Source of the DNA: Sphaerolaimus hirsutus | Taxonomy: Eukaryota > Nematoda > Chromadorea > Monhysterida > Sphaerolaimidae | Length of the DNA stretch: 64,000 nucleotides | Direction: 5' to 3' | Assembly: GCA_964036195.1 (NCBI GenBank) | Contig: OZ038460.1 | Span: 11,039,504-11,103,503 of the forward strand | Shown here: piece after piece, positions 24,101 to 39,100 of the stretch | Numbering within the stretch: the first letter of the stretch is position 1 | Layout of the letters: each line of letters begins with the position of its first letter | Notes under the pieces: generated by a model | What the model was told of the DNA's origin: nothing | Seen by the model: only the letters and a program-made list of their open reading frames with translations | Databases searched by the model: none | Position numbers and translations under genes: made by a program

Positions 24101-27100
24101 TTAAGTGAGAAGTAACAAGTCAAAAGAAGACAAAAATATCACCATATTACCTGGAATTATCCCCCCATTGAATTGACCCCCCCCCCCCCCCGCCCCTCGA
24201 AATACTACCAGGTCTGAGCGAGCTGGGGAAATAATAGACCCCCCTCGAAAGAGCCCGTGCCATCCGACATGTAAACCCATCGCACATCTAGACCAACCGC
24301 ACATTGAATTTTGAGTCATCCGTTTCAACGGGGGGCGGGTAACCCAACCCCAAACCGCCCAGCGATATATCTATCCCTGTGGCAAATTTTTTGGGCTACT
24401 TTCCCCTTAACCCCCACCCCACCCCCCCCCCCTGATCTAGCTATCTGGAGCGATTTTGAGCAATTTTACTGTAATTTGCACCAAAAACCCAACTTTTCAT
24501 ACTTCTTATAGATTTTCACCTATTTACCAAATCATTAGGTCATGTGTTTTATTGCCTATTCTCAGCATGCCGGGTATAATTTAATGTGTTCCGTGTCAAC
24601 ATGTTCCGTGTCCCAGTCTAGATGTGGGATGGGTTTAGATGTCGGAAGCATGCCCCCCTCGAAATACCCCCCCCCCATCTGGAATAATGTACATCATGTA
24701 TGCCATGTACATGATGTATCATCAGCTAAGTGACGTATTCATGTCAAACACCTTATTAGTGTTTCCTTGTCAGTTGACATGTGTCTTTTTATCTTTGTAT
24801 GGGATTTCAATTCTCATTTGAATATTTACTTTTGTTATGACTTTTTACTCCACACTTACACAGTTCTTAAAATTACTGAACCTTTCAAAGTACCGTAAAT
24901 CTTCGAAAAAGTCCTCCCCCTCGAATACCCCCCCCCTCGAATAACTCCCCCCTGCTAGTTGACTGAGGAAAAAATAACTCCCCCTCGATTAACTCCCCCC
25001 TACGTTGTGGGTGGGAAAGTCGTATATGTATAAAAACGCGGTAAATATGTACGTGTTCATTAAAACGAATGTATTCGTTTGCAGCTGACGTTTACTAGCA
25101 TTGATTTCACTGCATAAAATTATGAATTAATGTGTGAATTTGACCCCATTTATACAAAACATTGATCATGGATTTACTTAATATTCTGACGAAAAAATAC
25201 CCCCCCCCCTTGAATAACTCCCCCCTTCGAATAAGTCCCCCCTCAAAAAATTCTGAGCAAAAAATAACTCCCCCGGGGACTTATTCGAGGATTTACGGTA
25301 GATGTATGTACCGTATTTCCTCGAAATACCCCCCCCCTCCTTGAAATACCCCCCCCCCCCCTTGTTTGACCCCCCCCCTCTCGAGACCACTATGAAACAA
25401 TCACCCCCCCCCCTCGAAATACCCCCTCCCCAAATTGAGTGTAAAGAGAACGTATATGACAAATACGGCAGTTTGTGTTCTGCGTAGTGCAGAACACACG
25501 TTAGAACAATGTCGGTGTCACGTTAGAACAGTGTACATACCATCTACATACTAATATTAGTCTACAGAACCTTATAAATGGCGGTTTTTGTTGCATTTTG
25601 CGACGTCTGCGTACGTTTCAGACGACAATTTCGTACTTGGTTTTCAAAAATTTTCTTGTGAAATAATAACCCCCCCCCCTCGAAATACCCCCCCCCCCCC
25701 TCGTTTAACCCCCCCCTCGTTTAACCCCCCCTCGTTTAACCCCCCCCTCTCGGGACCACTATGAAACAATCACCCCCCGGGGGGTATTTCGAGGAAATAC
25801 GGTATATGTAAAAAAAAACTTTTTTACCAACGCATTGCATTTTTTACCAAAAAAAATGCATTTTTTCGAAAATAAATTTTCTGTACATGTGTACTTTTCA
25901 AAAGTACGCATACACAAGGGGTACATGTACTTTTTAAAGTCTATGTAAATGTATTTACCCAGTACTCGAGTATATGTATTTTTAGTAAATGTAAACACAT
26001 TTTAACAACTGTGCACGAACACTTACTACTCCATTTGCGGAATTGGCACATGTTTCTTCATTTCAGAGATCTCACTTAATATTGGCAGCACACTGGACAA
26101 TCTTGGTATTTCTGTGGAGGTAAGATTTTTTCCTGTTCACTGGGGTTGGGAAATTGTAAAATTTCTGGTTCAGGTATCAGATTTATGTTCAACAAAATGT
26201 GTGGGCAAAACAACAATCACAGCAAAAAAATGGGTGTGTGGATGCTAACGATGGCAAACCCTCTGGAAAACAGTATTTAAATTTTTAAGTGTTTTTTGGA
26301 AATGGCTTTTCGAATTTTCGAATTTTTTAGGAAAAAAATTCGGAAATTCAAAAAGTAGTTTTTGAATTTTCAAATTTTTTGGATACTTTTCGAATTTTCA
26401 AATCTTTTTTACTGCTTTTCGAATTTTTTTGCATAAAATTATTGGATTTTCAAATTTTTAGTCTGAGTTTTCAATGTATCTTAATGTTTTACAGCATTGT
26501 ATACCGTTACCGCGGACATACATTGCATGTTCAAGTCCTGCCGCTGCAAAAAAATACATTCAAAATTGATGTTTTGAGTTTTTTGCATTTTTATTTATTT
26601 AAACCAAAAAACCTCAACAAAAAAAAAAGACTTTTTGAATTTTCGAATTTTTTGAAGAAAAAAATCGATTTTTATGTATTTTTCACTGCATGCTCAAAAA
26701 TTCGAAAAGTCCAAAAAAAATCGAAAATTTGAAAAGGTTTTCAAATTTTCGAATCTTTTTTGCCATCGTTAGTGGATGCGAGGAGCAGTGAAGCGTCGGG
26801 AAGTGTCTTCACGTCAACACTTCCCGACGCTTCACCAAGCATGCTAACGCTTCCACGCACATCACGGAAATCTGCATGAAGACAGGTCACGCTTTTTATT
26901 TACTCGCTGGCACGCAAACTAATATGTTGGCGAAGCGTGTGGAAGAGTCAGCGTTGTGAAGTGTCTTCCACATGTTTGGATATGTGTCATGAATCCGTGT
27001 ATTCAGCTGTTTTTTGTCTACACGATTCAGAGCATTTTTACCGCACTTTTTCCCTCTATCTCCACTTCACCGGCCGCTTGCCGCTGCAGTGCACTGCACT

Positions 27101-30100
27101 GGGCCCGGAGGTCCAGGTTATAACTGCGTGTGTAAATTTTAAGGAAACGTGTCCGAAGACGGTAGGTTTTTCAGAATGTGCAGTGAACCACTCGGTGGCT
27201 CACGCTGTTCCGTTTCCCGCAGCAAGCACAGCACCTACACCTAGCACAAGCAGCGCGGTAATTAGAGCAGTTGTTAATTAGCTAACTTAGGGAAAACAGT
27301 TAGTACTTAGTGCCAATACAAAAGGGGGTCCAAGTTGGGTTGAGAAGAGAGTTTATTTTTTAGGGCGATGGAAGAACAGTAGCGGCAGAGTAGAAGCAAA
27401 ATCAATTTTCGTCTAATCGAAGAATTGGGTGAAAAATAACAATTTCAGCTACTTATAAGGCAATTGAAACTACCATAATCGACAGGAATAAAAAGCTAAA
27501 AAAGGCATAATGTTACGTAGGTACATAATCACTATCAAATCACATAAGCTCTGATGCTAATACTTAGTAAAATCTTGACATATAGCTACCTATGAAAAGA
27601 GCACTAATTAAGCTAATAAAAAGGGGTGGTAACAATTAAGAACGGCTAATAACGACAATTAAAAAGGCTTCATGCGACATGGGGCTTAATGTACAATTTA
27701 CTACACCACTTAAAACAGCAATTATCTACTTCCATAATTACCTACAAATCCCTACTTAATCCAACATAATCTAGAACAGGTAACAACGCAGTGCAACACA
27801 TGTTTACAACAGGCGGAATGAACAAGGTATGGACAAAGGCAATTACGGCGTCATAAACTAATACAGGGAATCAAGCTAACAAGTAATTAGACAATTAATA
27901 CAAGCTTACAACTAATGTTAATTAATTAAGATACAAGGCGATTAATTAAGCTCGTGGAAATGAAAGACACTGGCGTGAAACAATATGTACAATGATTTCT
28001 ACATGTCACATGGAAACTCTGTGTGGGGGCTTTGTATTCATAAGTTACGGTAGCTAGCAAAATGCTCGTGGGCGCAAAATGCTTATCACCTCCAACCCCG
28101 CGACCCACTATTGTGACTATCCGGTCAGCTAGCGCCCGTGAGAAAGGTTTCAGCCCGATGGCCACACCCTTCCGAGCGCGATGGGATATTTATGCTGGGG
28201 CAGCGGAAAAGTGTTTTTTAGACTGCGACTTGTCACTTGGGGCATTATCAGAAGCTGTTCCTACCACCCACCGGTACTAGATGAAGCACAACAATCTAGT
28301 CAACATGGGGAGGAACGCGGAACAGTATTTATTTTGGTATTTTTTTGGGTGAATTCATTGTTCCTGGCTTCCGGTCGCCACCTACCTATTAGTCATCAGT
28401 CTCCGCCTCTGCCCAAAGATAAGTAAAGGGTGGAATGTGCTTTTAGACCGCCCAGAAAGTCACAACAGTGTGCCGGCAAACTCAAAGGCGGCCACACGCC
28501 GCGCCGCGGCATTTCAAAGTGAAAAATATGAAATTTCCCTCTCACCTTATGCCACGTGGAATGTAGTTACACTTAAGCTAGTCATAACTTAGCTAACTTT
28601 ACTTAAATAAATTTAGCACACAAAATAGTAATTAAAATTGGGGGATAAGGGAACGAAATTGTGCAGAGATCTACAACCACTATAAACATGGCAAACTCAG
28701 TCTGCCAGTGTAGCGGCGTCGATCTTGCGATGCAGGGCTCTGCCGGGGTACTGCGCAGCCCACTGCGTGGCCGCGCATGCCGCGCAGGCCCCGTAGCCGT
28801 CGAAAAGCCGCCAAGATGTCTGAAAAGATTTAATCGAATTTAATTAACAAAACACGTAGCAGTTTACGTTCCGTGAATTATTATTGCATTTGATTGTCTA
28901 AAATTTTGTGGGGTGGTGTTTTTCCCATCGTAAAAAACGCTCTTACAACCCACCAGCCATTGCGGTTTACCTCCTGGCTAAACTACTGAGGTGTGACCGG
29001 TGATCAGCGTTGCAGCAGAGTTCACACATTTTGGCATTCACACTTCACACGCAAGTCAACAAAAAACAAAATCACACCAAAAATATTCACACACCAATTT
29101 TTCGGTATAATGTGATCGAACCATTTTTTATCACACTATGGCACTGTGTGTTGGAATGTGTGAATTTGGATCAATTCACACACTACAGAAGGTCAATATT
29201 TAGTTGACCTCTGCACGCTAGTGCCCATCACATTACAGTGTGGGTCAAATAGCAATGTTAGAGTGTGTGTTATTTGCAGCAGCAATAATGCTATGCTAGA
29301 GCGTGTGTTTCTAACAGCAATGCAATGTAATGATAGAGCAATAATTTGGTTTTATTCAGATGGGATGTGGTATTTTTAATTGTAAAGTGTACGGTCAGTG
29401 GACTATATCTATAAAAATACTAAGTGCAAATGCAATTGTTTAAATATGTATAACTATATCTACATTGACATGAATGAAACTTAAAACACAATTTTTTTTA
29501 ATCCCACTCTTATGTTAACTAATGTACTTATATAAATACATAAACAAAAGTAGGAAATGCAATTTAATGAAACTGCAATTTCAGTTTGTATTTTCAACGT
29601 GGGCCACCCAGCCATTTGTCTTGACTGTTGTGTAACCTGAGACAACAGATGCATTCACACACTCAATATTATTCACACACGAAAAGCGTGCCGAGTTTTT
29701 CGGTGCCTTTTACTAGCACATATTCGATGTGGAGTTTTTTCGGCTGTGTAATGGTCAAAAAATTTTATCACGCTCCCAAAATCACACAATGTTTCACACA
29801 CCGAAAACGGGAGCTGCAAGCCTGCCGGTGATTATTTTTACGATCGCATGCACAAAATTTTTTGTGGACTATAAAAGTTGTTCATCTTTTCAAAATTTTC
29901 AAAAGTGGCTGTTTGCATGCAAAATGGCTTGTGTGTATTTTACAGTTGAAAATCAAGTCCCAGAGCGCGGCTGGCAATTACAAAAATGCAATAATAAACT
30001 GAGAACGGTATGGGAGTTAATCAACTGCCCTGCCTTTTGCAGTCGGGATTTTATCATGGAGTTGCCGATTGGATTTTCAAGGTATTTTTGATTTCAAAAT

Positions 30101-33100
30101 TGTTTTACTCTTTTCAAATTTACAAGAACTTATTTTTGTTCAGAAAAGTGCCAATTTTGGACGGTCAACTGGGGGCGGGTGTTACGTTTGTCAACTCGGG
30201 GGGACAGAATTTGGCCATTCGGTGCCGCAGCAAACGTCTTGGAAACTACTTGGTGTGTGATTTCGAGATACTTAGTTAATTTTTTTTGTTAATTTGTTTT
30301 TGTTAGTTAATATCACCTGACAAAAAAAACTTTCAAAAATGTCCTGAGTCTACTCAAACTCCCTCGTTTGTGCCCTCCATTGGCACATCTTCTTCCGCGG
30401 CGGCCTCAGGCTGCGTGTCGTCCATGTTTGCCGGCGCTGCCTCTGGCACGGCGATCGCCACGGGTTTGTCAGGCTCGATGTCGCCACCGGGGGCTAGCAG
30501 CGCCTCCTCCTCCGCCGCAAAGAAAGTGGCGCCTTCCCCTTCGCTGTCGGACGTGCTGGCAAGGTCCTCCACCTCATCCGTGGGGTCGTACGGCAACGGC
30601 TCGTCCGCGGGCTGGGGCTCGTGCTGCACGTTTACTGGCTCGTCCATGTTGACGTCGGGCTGGGCGAGCTCGGTGTGGACGGCTTCGTCGTCGTCGGCTT
30701 GGTGCTCGCGGATGTGGGCCTGTGGAAGCCAGTCTGGCGACCAGAGCCAAATTCTGGATCCCCAGATTTTTTCTGCGTGATACTGGTAACGACCAGCCGA
30801 ACCGAATTCATAAGAGAAGAAAATGTGGAAGAAGTCAGACCACAACAAGGTCTCCACGTTGGCCACTACGACTCTGGCACAACGCGAGTGGGAGGTGGCC
30901 ACGTTCCCACGTTCCAACTGGGCCACAAAGCCGACTCAAGTGGCCTGCTGAGAGTACTGGGTGGTCAACCTGTCGCGCGAGGGCGGCTCGCTGCTGCGCA
31001 CGCACAACACAATGGTCACCTCAGCTTCTCTCGCTTGCGCCTTGTCGGCGGTGAGCACTCGAGTCGCCCAGAACTCTCGGCCGTAGTGCTTCAGCAACGG
31101 ATCGGTTGCCAATTTGTCGATCAGCGCACGCTGCTGCACCGCATAAAAAGTGACCACCAAAATGGCATCCGCCCGGCTCAAGTCACTCCAAGGCACGCCG
31201 CTTAAGGCCACCTGTTCCACAGTGTTTAACCAACTGCACTACGATGAGCTGCTCGGGCACGTTGACGGTCGACGTGCCTTCTTTGGTCTCCAGTCCGGTG
31301 TGGTTGATCAGTGGACAGCGGGATCGGGACGTGGTCGCCCGGCACGCGCGGCAAGTTGTCATCCCTGCACGGAGACGTCTGGTGGTAGGGGCGGAGCCGG
31401 CCTTCGTAAGCCGCGTACGAGTTGGCGTTGATCAGCTGGGGGTGCCCGCGGAACACCGTTTCCAACCGCAGCAGGGGGCACATTTTGGACGCTGTAAGTC
31501 CATTGATCAGGGACGGGGAGGGGTTAAGGAAGGGTTCAACCCATCGCTGGGTCTGAACTTTTCGCGTGAGTTGCTTGCTGTCGCCGAACAGCAAGACTAA
31601 GCCGTTGTGGGGGAGCGACACAGGATTCAACGCTGTGACCATGGAGATGTTTGTGGCGTGCGACGCCTCATCTACTATCATGGCACAGTACTTGTTGTGC
31701 TTAATTCGCACATCGTGCGTCGAATCGACTGTCACGTGGATCTGACCCGGCTGTAACAAATCCAGAACGTACTTGTGCAACTTGACGGTGCCCTTGGCAT
31801 ACCTCCGGGCGGCCCGGCGCAGAACGCGGCCCCAGTCCTTGTCTTCAAGCTCCGGGTCGTCCACATTGACGCCCGTGCGGCCCACTACGACCTCATTCTC
31901 GTCGTCGTCCCATTCTTTGTCGTCGTCGTCACTGGTGACGACCAGGTGCGGCACCTGCTCCATTAGCACCTTCATCACCTGCTGGAGGGTTTGGTTGGGA
32001 CCTGCGACGATGGAGTGCACGGTCTCGTACTCAGTTTTTGCCACCCAGTACTGGGCCACTAACTCCACCCACTGTCTGTCGGCGCGCACGATCAAAAACG
32101 GGGTGTCTTGCGCGATTTTGTGCAACGCGGGCAAGTCGTCAACAGCAAGGTTGCTGTACACCTCCTGGGTCTCTAACAAGGGGCTCAACACCCTTACGGC
32201 GAACGCCGCTCTCAACTTCAAATAGTCAACGTACCCAGGCCCTTGCAGCATGTCCTTGACTTGCGCTGCGGGCAGTTCGGCCCACTGCTTGCCGCCCAGC
32301 AGCAGGCGGCGCACGGCCTCGTGCACGCCTTTGCAGCCGGTGCGTCGCATGTTCTGCACAGCGCGCCTGGCGCTCTCGTTCGTCGCCGAGTTGACGGTGC
32401 ACGTAACGATGGTGGAGTGGTATTTGGCGTTGGAAGTGATGTCGGAAGAAAGGGTAGAATTGCTATCTGGGAATGGGCGACCATTGAACTGGTTGAAGTA
32501 CAACGAGCACATGTACGCCACCTGATTCTGCACAGTGGTCTTGCCAGTGCCGAACGGGGAGTCGCACATGTGCAACAGCGGCCATGCCAACTTCAAAGCG
32601 GCGTAAATGGCCGCCAGATTTTTTACCTGGCCGCCCAGCGGCTTGAACTCGCCTGGCTTACTTATCAGCAGCGCTTCAGACGTGCCCTGACGGATTTCGT
32701 CTTCTAGGGGCTCAGCCGTGGCGCGAATGTGCGACCACTGAGTGAAAGTATCCGACAACCGGTCATCATACACTATGGCAATGGCGATCTGGTCGCCCAG
32801 TTTCAGGACATTGCCCGAGCGTATGTTGGACGGCTTCCAACCTTCGTTCAGGCGCTCAATGGCGCCTTGCATGGAACGCATGGTTCGCGCGTAGTTGGGC
32901 GACTCGTTGGTGCTGCGCACCATGTAGTCGCCATTCTCGAGCTCGGCCGGGAGCGCCGCCTGGCTCAACTTCAAATCCAAATTGCCTACAATTACAGCCC
33001 GCTCCGGACTAACCTCTAATGTGGCCACTCGCAGTTGCAATTTTGGCTGCGTCGGGTCGGGCCTGTCTGCCACCACGACCGACGTGCGGCAGTCGCGGGA

Positions 33101-36100
33101 GCTGCGCGCGATGTTGGTCGAGAAGATGAAGAAGGGGTACACATTGTCGGCGCCGTTCCACTTGTCGTTCTCGGCCAACTCGGCCAACGTGTCGTAGTGG
33201 AGTCGCACGTGGGCTTGGTAGTGCTCCCAGTCTGCTGTGTCGTGTCTCCAGTAGACGCGGTCCACACAGCCGGCGAACATCCTCTTAGCGTAGACGGGTG
33301 GCGGGGGTCGCTGGTTCTCAGCCCACTGGTGATCTACTCTGGGGGGCGGTATTGTAGCGCCCGGCTCGCCGCGCTGGGTGGTGGCTTTCATGAAGCCCGG
33401 CCCCGCGGCGCTAGCCCGCCGGCCGTTGTGCTGCCGTTTGGCGCCCATGCTCCTTCCGGCCATTTTTCACGTTTTTGAAGTTTTAAGGAAGAGCACAATT
33501 AATCACAATCAATCACTGGCACTGCAGTGGACTCTCGGAGCCCTCTAGTGTACCAGCAAATTTACAACTGCACTCACACACGCACAAACACACACAATTT
33601 AAAAATCACGAGGTTCGTCAAACTTACACGACAGGGTGTTTAAATGAATTATGGAAACACAATTAATTAGTAAATTTAATCAGTGGCTACGTCGATAGCT
33701 ACTCAAGGGCTTTACCGCAATGAGAGTCTAAGTAGGGCCGAGATTCTGCGTACATGTGGGGATGATGTTTTCAAGTGTTGGTTTACAGCGATCCGCATGC
33801 ACTACATAAATCTTATCATTAGTGTCATTATAAATAGTTACAAGCGGATGAGCGTAGCGAATGCATTCGTAGGGGCCTAAAAAGAAAGCAGCAAATTTCT
33901 TACAAGGGCCGGTCTGCTCTGTCAAGCGCGGAGTGAAAATACAGACCGCTTGGCCCGGCTTCAAATTCAAATGGCGGGCGCGGCGATTGGCGTAGTATTG
34001 CTCTTTCAATTGAGCATTCCTAAGTGCGGTGTGCGTTGCATTGCGCGCCGCCGAGAGACGCTGTGCTAGCTCGGTGGGTTCGCCGTGCTTATCTGTCGAC
34101 TCGGGTAGCATTGCGCCTGGCGCGGGTGGCGTCAACATTCTTTCCCATAGCGACACGGCTGGGCGCCCGAACAAAAGTGTGTATGGCGTGGTGCCCATTG
34201 CCGGGTGTTTTGACGTATTGTATGCGTGCACCGCGGCGCCTAAATGGTAATCCCAATCGGAATGGGTTTGGTTTACGTAATGGGACACAACTTCCATCAG
34301 AACACCGTTTCGGCGCTCCACCATTCCATTGCCTTTTGGCATATACACGAATGAGCGATGCTGAAGGGTATTGAAATACAATAACAATCTTTTGAATGAC
34401 CCTTTGACAAAGCTTGGCGCGTTATCGCTCAAAATGGCGCCGGGCGTGCTAAATATGGGAAAAATGTGTAGCAGGAATGCAAACGCTACAGTATCCTGCT
34501 GGATATCGGGTACCGGCACAGCGATACCGAATCGCGTGCACTGGTCAACAAAAACCAACACGTGTTTATGCCCGCGTCGCGTGCGTGGCAACAAGCCAAC
34601 GGCGTCGACGGCGATGACATCGCCGGGAGATCGTGCGATTTTCCGGCACGCCATCAAAGTCTGCATCAACTGCCTAAGCCCTTTTCGCGCACAACACAAA
34701 GGGCACGTGGCGACCCAATGCGCGCTTTCTGGCCGCATATTTGGGAACCACGCAAATTCCTGCAATCTTTCAAAAGTTTTCATTATTCCCAAATGTTCAG
34801 CGGTGGGGTGATTGTGTGCTAGTTCGAACACTAGTTGGCACAAAGAGGCTGGAATACACACAGGATCATACAACTTGATCCCCGATACTATTGAAGCCTC
34901 AGCCCTTTTTCGCATGATTCCATACTGATCAATAAAAAACGGTGGCACACATTGCCCAGGCGCATCTTTGCAAACTTCTATCAAATTTACTATTTACGCT
35001 TCTTGCATTTGCAGTCGCTTTAATTCAATTATGGGAACAAACGGGGGCAAAACGTGATCAGTGTGAACTTCACGCGCACTTCGGTAGCCGCGGGGCCACC
35101 AGCCATTGTTTGTGGACCTACGGTAGTGAGTCCGATAATTGGCTCCACCCCATTGTTCGCTGGCTGTCGCGTGTCCATTGTCCCGGGGTTGCGGTCACGC
35201 GCGGCAGACTCCGCCCTTGCCCGCGCGCGCGTCCTCATTGGCTCCTTTTTAGGCGCGCATCTGGAAACAGTATCCCATGGGTCAATTGCGGTCTGTGTCG
35301 CGACATTTTTGTTGTGTGACATTTTAATTAATGCAAATTGTTCAAATGCTTCATCAAGCTCTAATTTCTCATCAAAAGTTATCGGCGCGTCGCGCCTTCG
35401 GGATAGAGCGTCTGCGAGCTCATTGCACTTCCCTTTCAGGTGCTTGAATGTAATTTGATACGGGGCAATAGCCAACGCGAACTTATGCAATGCGGCGTGC
35501 GGTGTGGCTTCCAAATTAGGGTTTTTCACCCAAGGAATACTTTTTGCGTTGGTCCACACTTCAAAGGGGCGTCCCGCCAAATAACAATGCCAGTTTCGAA
35601 CGCTCTCAAAAATTGTGTAGGCTTCTAGAGTGATGGCGGGCCATCTGCTCTGAACCTCGGTCAGCTTCCGGCTGTAGAAAGCGCATGCATGCAGTCCAGA
35701 CTACTCGTCCGCGCTGCACCAACACTCCAGCGACCGCAATTTGTGACGCGTCTGTAATTACAATGAATGTTTTATTTGGGTTCGGGTATTGCAAACAGGG
35801 GCTGTGTAATAGAATTTCCTTTAATTGGAAAAAAGCTCTCAGGGCCTCAGGATTGTCATGAAGATCTACCGGCGCGTTTCCATCATAATTCTCACGCGGG
35901 CCAGTGCGTGTCAAATTTGATAGCGGCACTGCAATTTCGGCCCACCTATGGATCATGCGTCTGAAAAATCCCACTGCTCCCAAAAACCCTTTGACTTCCT
36001 TGACAGTTTTCGGGAAGGGCCATTCTGAAATAATGTTACGCTTGTCCATGGGAATGCAGATGCCCTCGCGGCCGATCATGAAGCCCAGAAATTTTACCGC

Positions 36101-39100
36101 AGTGATGCGTGCGAAAAAACATTTACGGGGACTTATTTTGAAGTTATTTTTGATCAATCGATCCAAAATTTGGCCAATATCATTTAAATGAGTTTTCCAG
36201 TCCTGACTGTAAATTAACAGGTCGTCAATATATAGTAGCACATTGCGATGAATCAATCCAGCCATGGCAAGCTCAAAACACCTTTGCGCCAAACTCGGTG
36301 AACATTTTAATCCCATAGGTAATCTCTTTAATTGAAATTGGCCAAAAATGTTGCGGAATGAGGTGATATGTCTGTCGTCAGGATGCAGTGCAATGTTGTA
36401 GAACGCCTGATTAATATCGGCACTGCTAAAAAAACTTGCAGTTGCTGAGTGCATCCACAGTGTCTTCCAGTCTTGGTAGTGGAAATTGCGGCGCATGCAA
36501 AACCAAATTTAGTCACCTGTAATCGATGACCATGCGTTTGGAACCATCAGGTTTGGAAACGACTAATGTGGGAGCGCAATATGGGCTTGTACTTGTTTCA
36601 ATAATGTCATGTTCAATTAGACAGCGCAGGTGCTTTTCTAAGTACTGTTGGTCATCCAGGCTCAGCCGATACATGCGGCACGCAATCGGTTTTCGATCAG
36701 TTAATTGCAATCGATAATCAACTAATTCGCTGTACCCTATGTCGTACTTGTGCCTTGCGAAAGCGCCTTTGTGCTTCAAAAGTACGGCCACAAGTTCTTT
36801 GCACTCACTTTCCGACAGCGTTTTGGGTACGGAAAATTCCATTTCATGTCCATCTGGACATTTCACATGCAATGGCTCACCTAATTGGTCTTCAATTACT
36901 TTTTCTGGGGCGCTCGAAGACGCTGGTTCCGCTGCCTCGTTGGCGCGACACTGTCGTACCCATTCCTCAGGGGGGTCGCCGGCCTTGACTTTCAGGACAC
37001 AATCAATGGGCTCAACCAAACCGATTTTTTGTTCCGCCTGCAAGGTAACTGGCTGATCACGAACATTTGCGACCCTAATTAGGAACACATCGTCGCTTGT
37101 CTCGTACGCTGCGGATGCGGCAACTATTCCATCTTTCAAATTTACGGATTCCAGCCCGGTGACAGTAAACGTACGGTAGCTAACTGGGGCTGATAGGCGC
37201 ACCGGTACCATTGCTTCATGCCTTGCCTTGATTTCGGTAGCCGCTGAAACTAATGCAAACATGGCACGAATCTGTTCATCAGGCTTGTGGTTATCAAATG
37301 GAATACTGACGCCTACGGATGGGATTTTTAATAGACGCGCGGGCATGTCAATTACCATGTGCCTCAACACGTCCGCGCCCAAAATTATGTTGTCAACCAG
37401 ACCGTCAATGGCTTGGAAAACGACACGAAAAGTGTGTCCCACAATCTCAATTGGCATTTCCAGTTGACCAATTATCATTAGCTTGGAATCCGCAGCGCAT
37501 CGCATGTGAGAAATGGGAGAAGTTTCTTCAACTGCGTCATGTCCGTGACGATGCTCATGAAACACATCTCTGCTGCATAGCGAACACATGGCGCCGGTGT
37601 CCAGCAGACATCTGTGATACATGATACCGTCCATGCACACAGGCACTGCAGGACTGTAATAAACATGCACGGGTCCATTTCGCCTCGCGACGACAGATTT
37701 AATATTTTCCTGCTCATCTTTCGATAGTGTAATCATTCTAACTCTCTCTACCAGTGGGCTCATGGAAATTTCAGCCATTTCAAGTTGATGATTATATTCA
37801 ATTGATGGAAACATCTGTACCGTTACCGTGTCATCTGGTGCACACTCGGACGCACCTGTTGTCGGATTTAACACAGTCAGTCGGCCATCATAGCTTTGCA
37901 TAAAGCTTTGCTTACCGGCGTCTCTGTGTCTGGTGATTAGCGGCCTTGACTCCAGCCGCAGTCGCCGGCGCGCACGCTCAATTAGCGTCGTAGCTGCCGG
38001 AGGCGCGGCGGCTAGCAGAGCTGCTAATAAATACTGACAAGTTACTACAGCGCACACCAGATAAATCCATATCTGCAGCCATGACCTCAGGGCGTCAAAA
38101 TCCCAAAATCCCACACTCACCATCGACCTTGCCATTAACCGATGCGATTGTAAACTGCCATCGACTGCATGCGCCGGCATTCCATGCACGCGCTGCACAA
38201 TCGCGTATGAATGCCACACGTCATTCAGCATGGTGGTCGGTAGCAACTCAGACAAATTGTACATTGTAGTCGCGGCAAAAATCTGATGGTGCACATCGGT
38301 AGGTCGCTCGAGCTGCCATCTATGTGGGAAACTATGGTAGTTGTAAACCGGGATATGTTCCAGAGCGCCTTTCTCAGGTAAATACTTATACCACTGCCCA
38401 TGCAATTTCAGTACACGGTTGTGGCGATTTGTGCATGTTCCCATAACCGGTTGAAACAGAAGGGCATTTGTAATTGTATTCAAATGCAAAGTCACATTCT
38501 GTCTGTGTAATTTCATTCGAATTGGGACTGTGGCGTGGTCCGCGCCTTTACCTGTTTCAGTACCCAACTGATAAGTCTTTACCGCAAAGCACTTATGCAC
38601 TAGAAATCCATCCGGCGCCGCCTTGGCCAAAATTTCATTGTTGCGCATGTACCAGCGCGCCGTTGTCGTTGGATGTTCGGTCATGGCTAGGCGAAGAAGT
38701 TCCTGGAAATGTTGCACGCGCCTACAAGTAGACACGGCCTGCGCGCGCATAGTTTGTTCAGAAGTCTCATACACTGCTTGCATCGCTGCAGCCAAGTGAC
38801 CGGTATCCACTACGCCAAATCTGGGGCGCGCTGCACAGCGCTTCTCACGCACATACCTAATTGGGGGGATTTCGAACGGTGCCACGACAATGTCCTGATC
38901 TGATTTCCATAATTTTTTACCACATGAAATGACTTCTTCTTTTGATCGGAACGACAATGCCAAAGTGTGATCACGTGCGAGCCAAATATCTTGTCTAATT
39001 AGTCCGGCTATCTCTTGCCATTTTTCATAAGGGCATTCCGCCTTTGGATTTGGTTTCCAGACTAATTGGCTGCCGTCCAGCAGGGTGCATGTGCCCTCCT

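Noticed and set aside
30368-33478. Plus-strand ORFs opposite the helicase gene
   Set aside because: They are antisense shadows of a GC-rich coding frame with clear helicase motifs on the minus strand.
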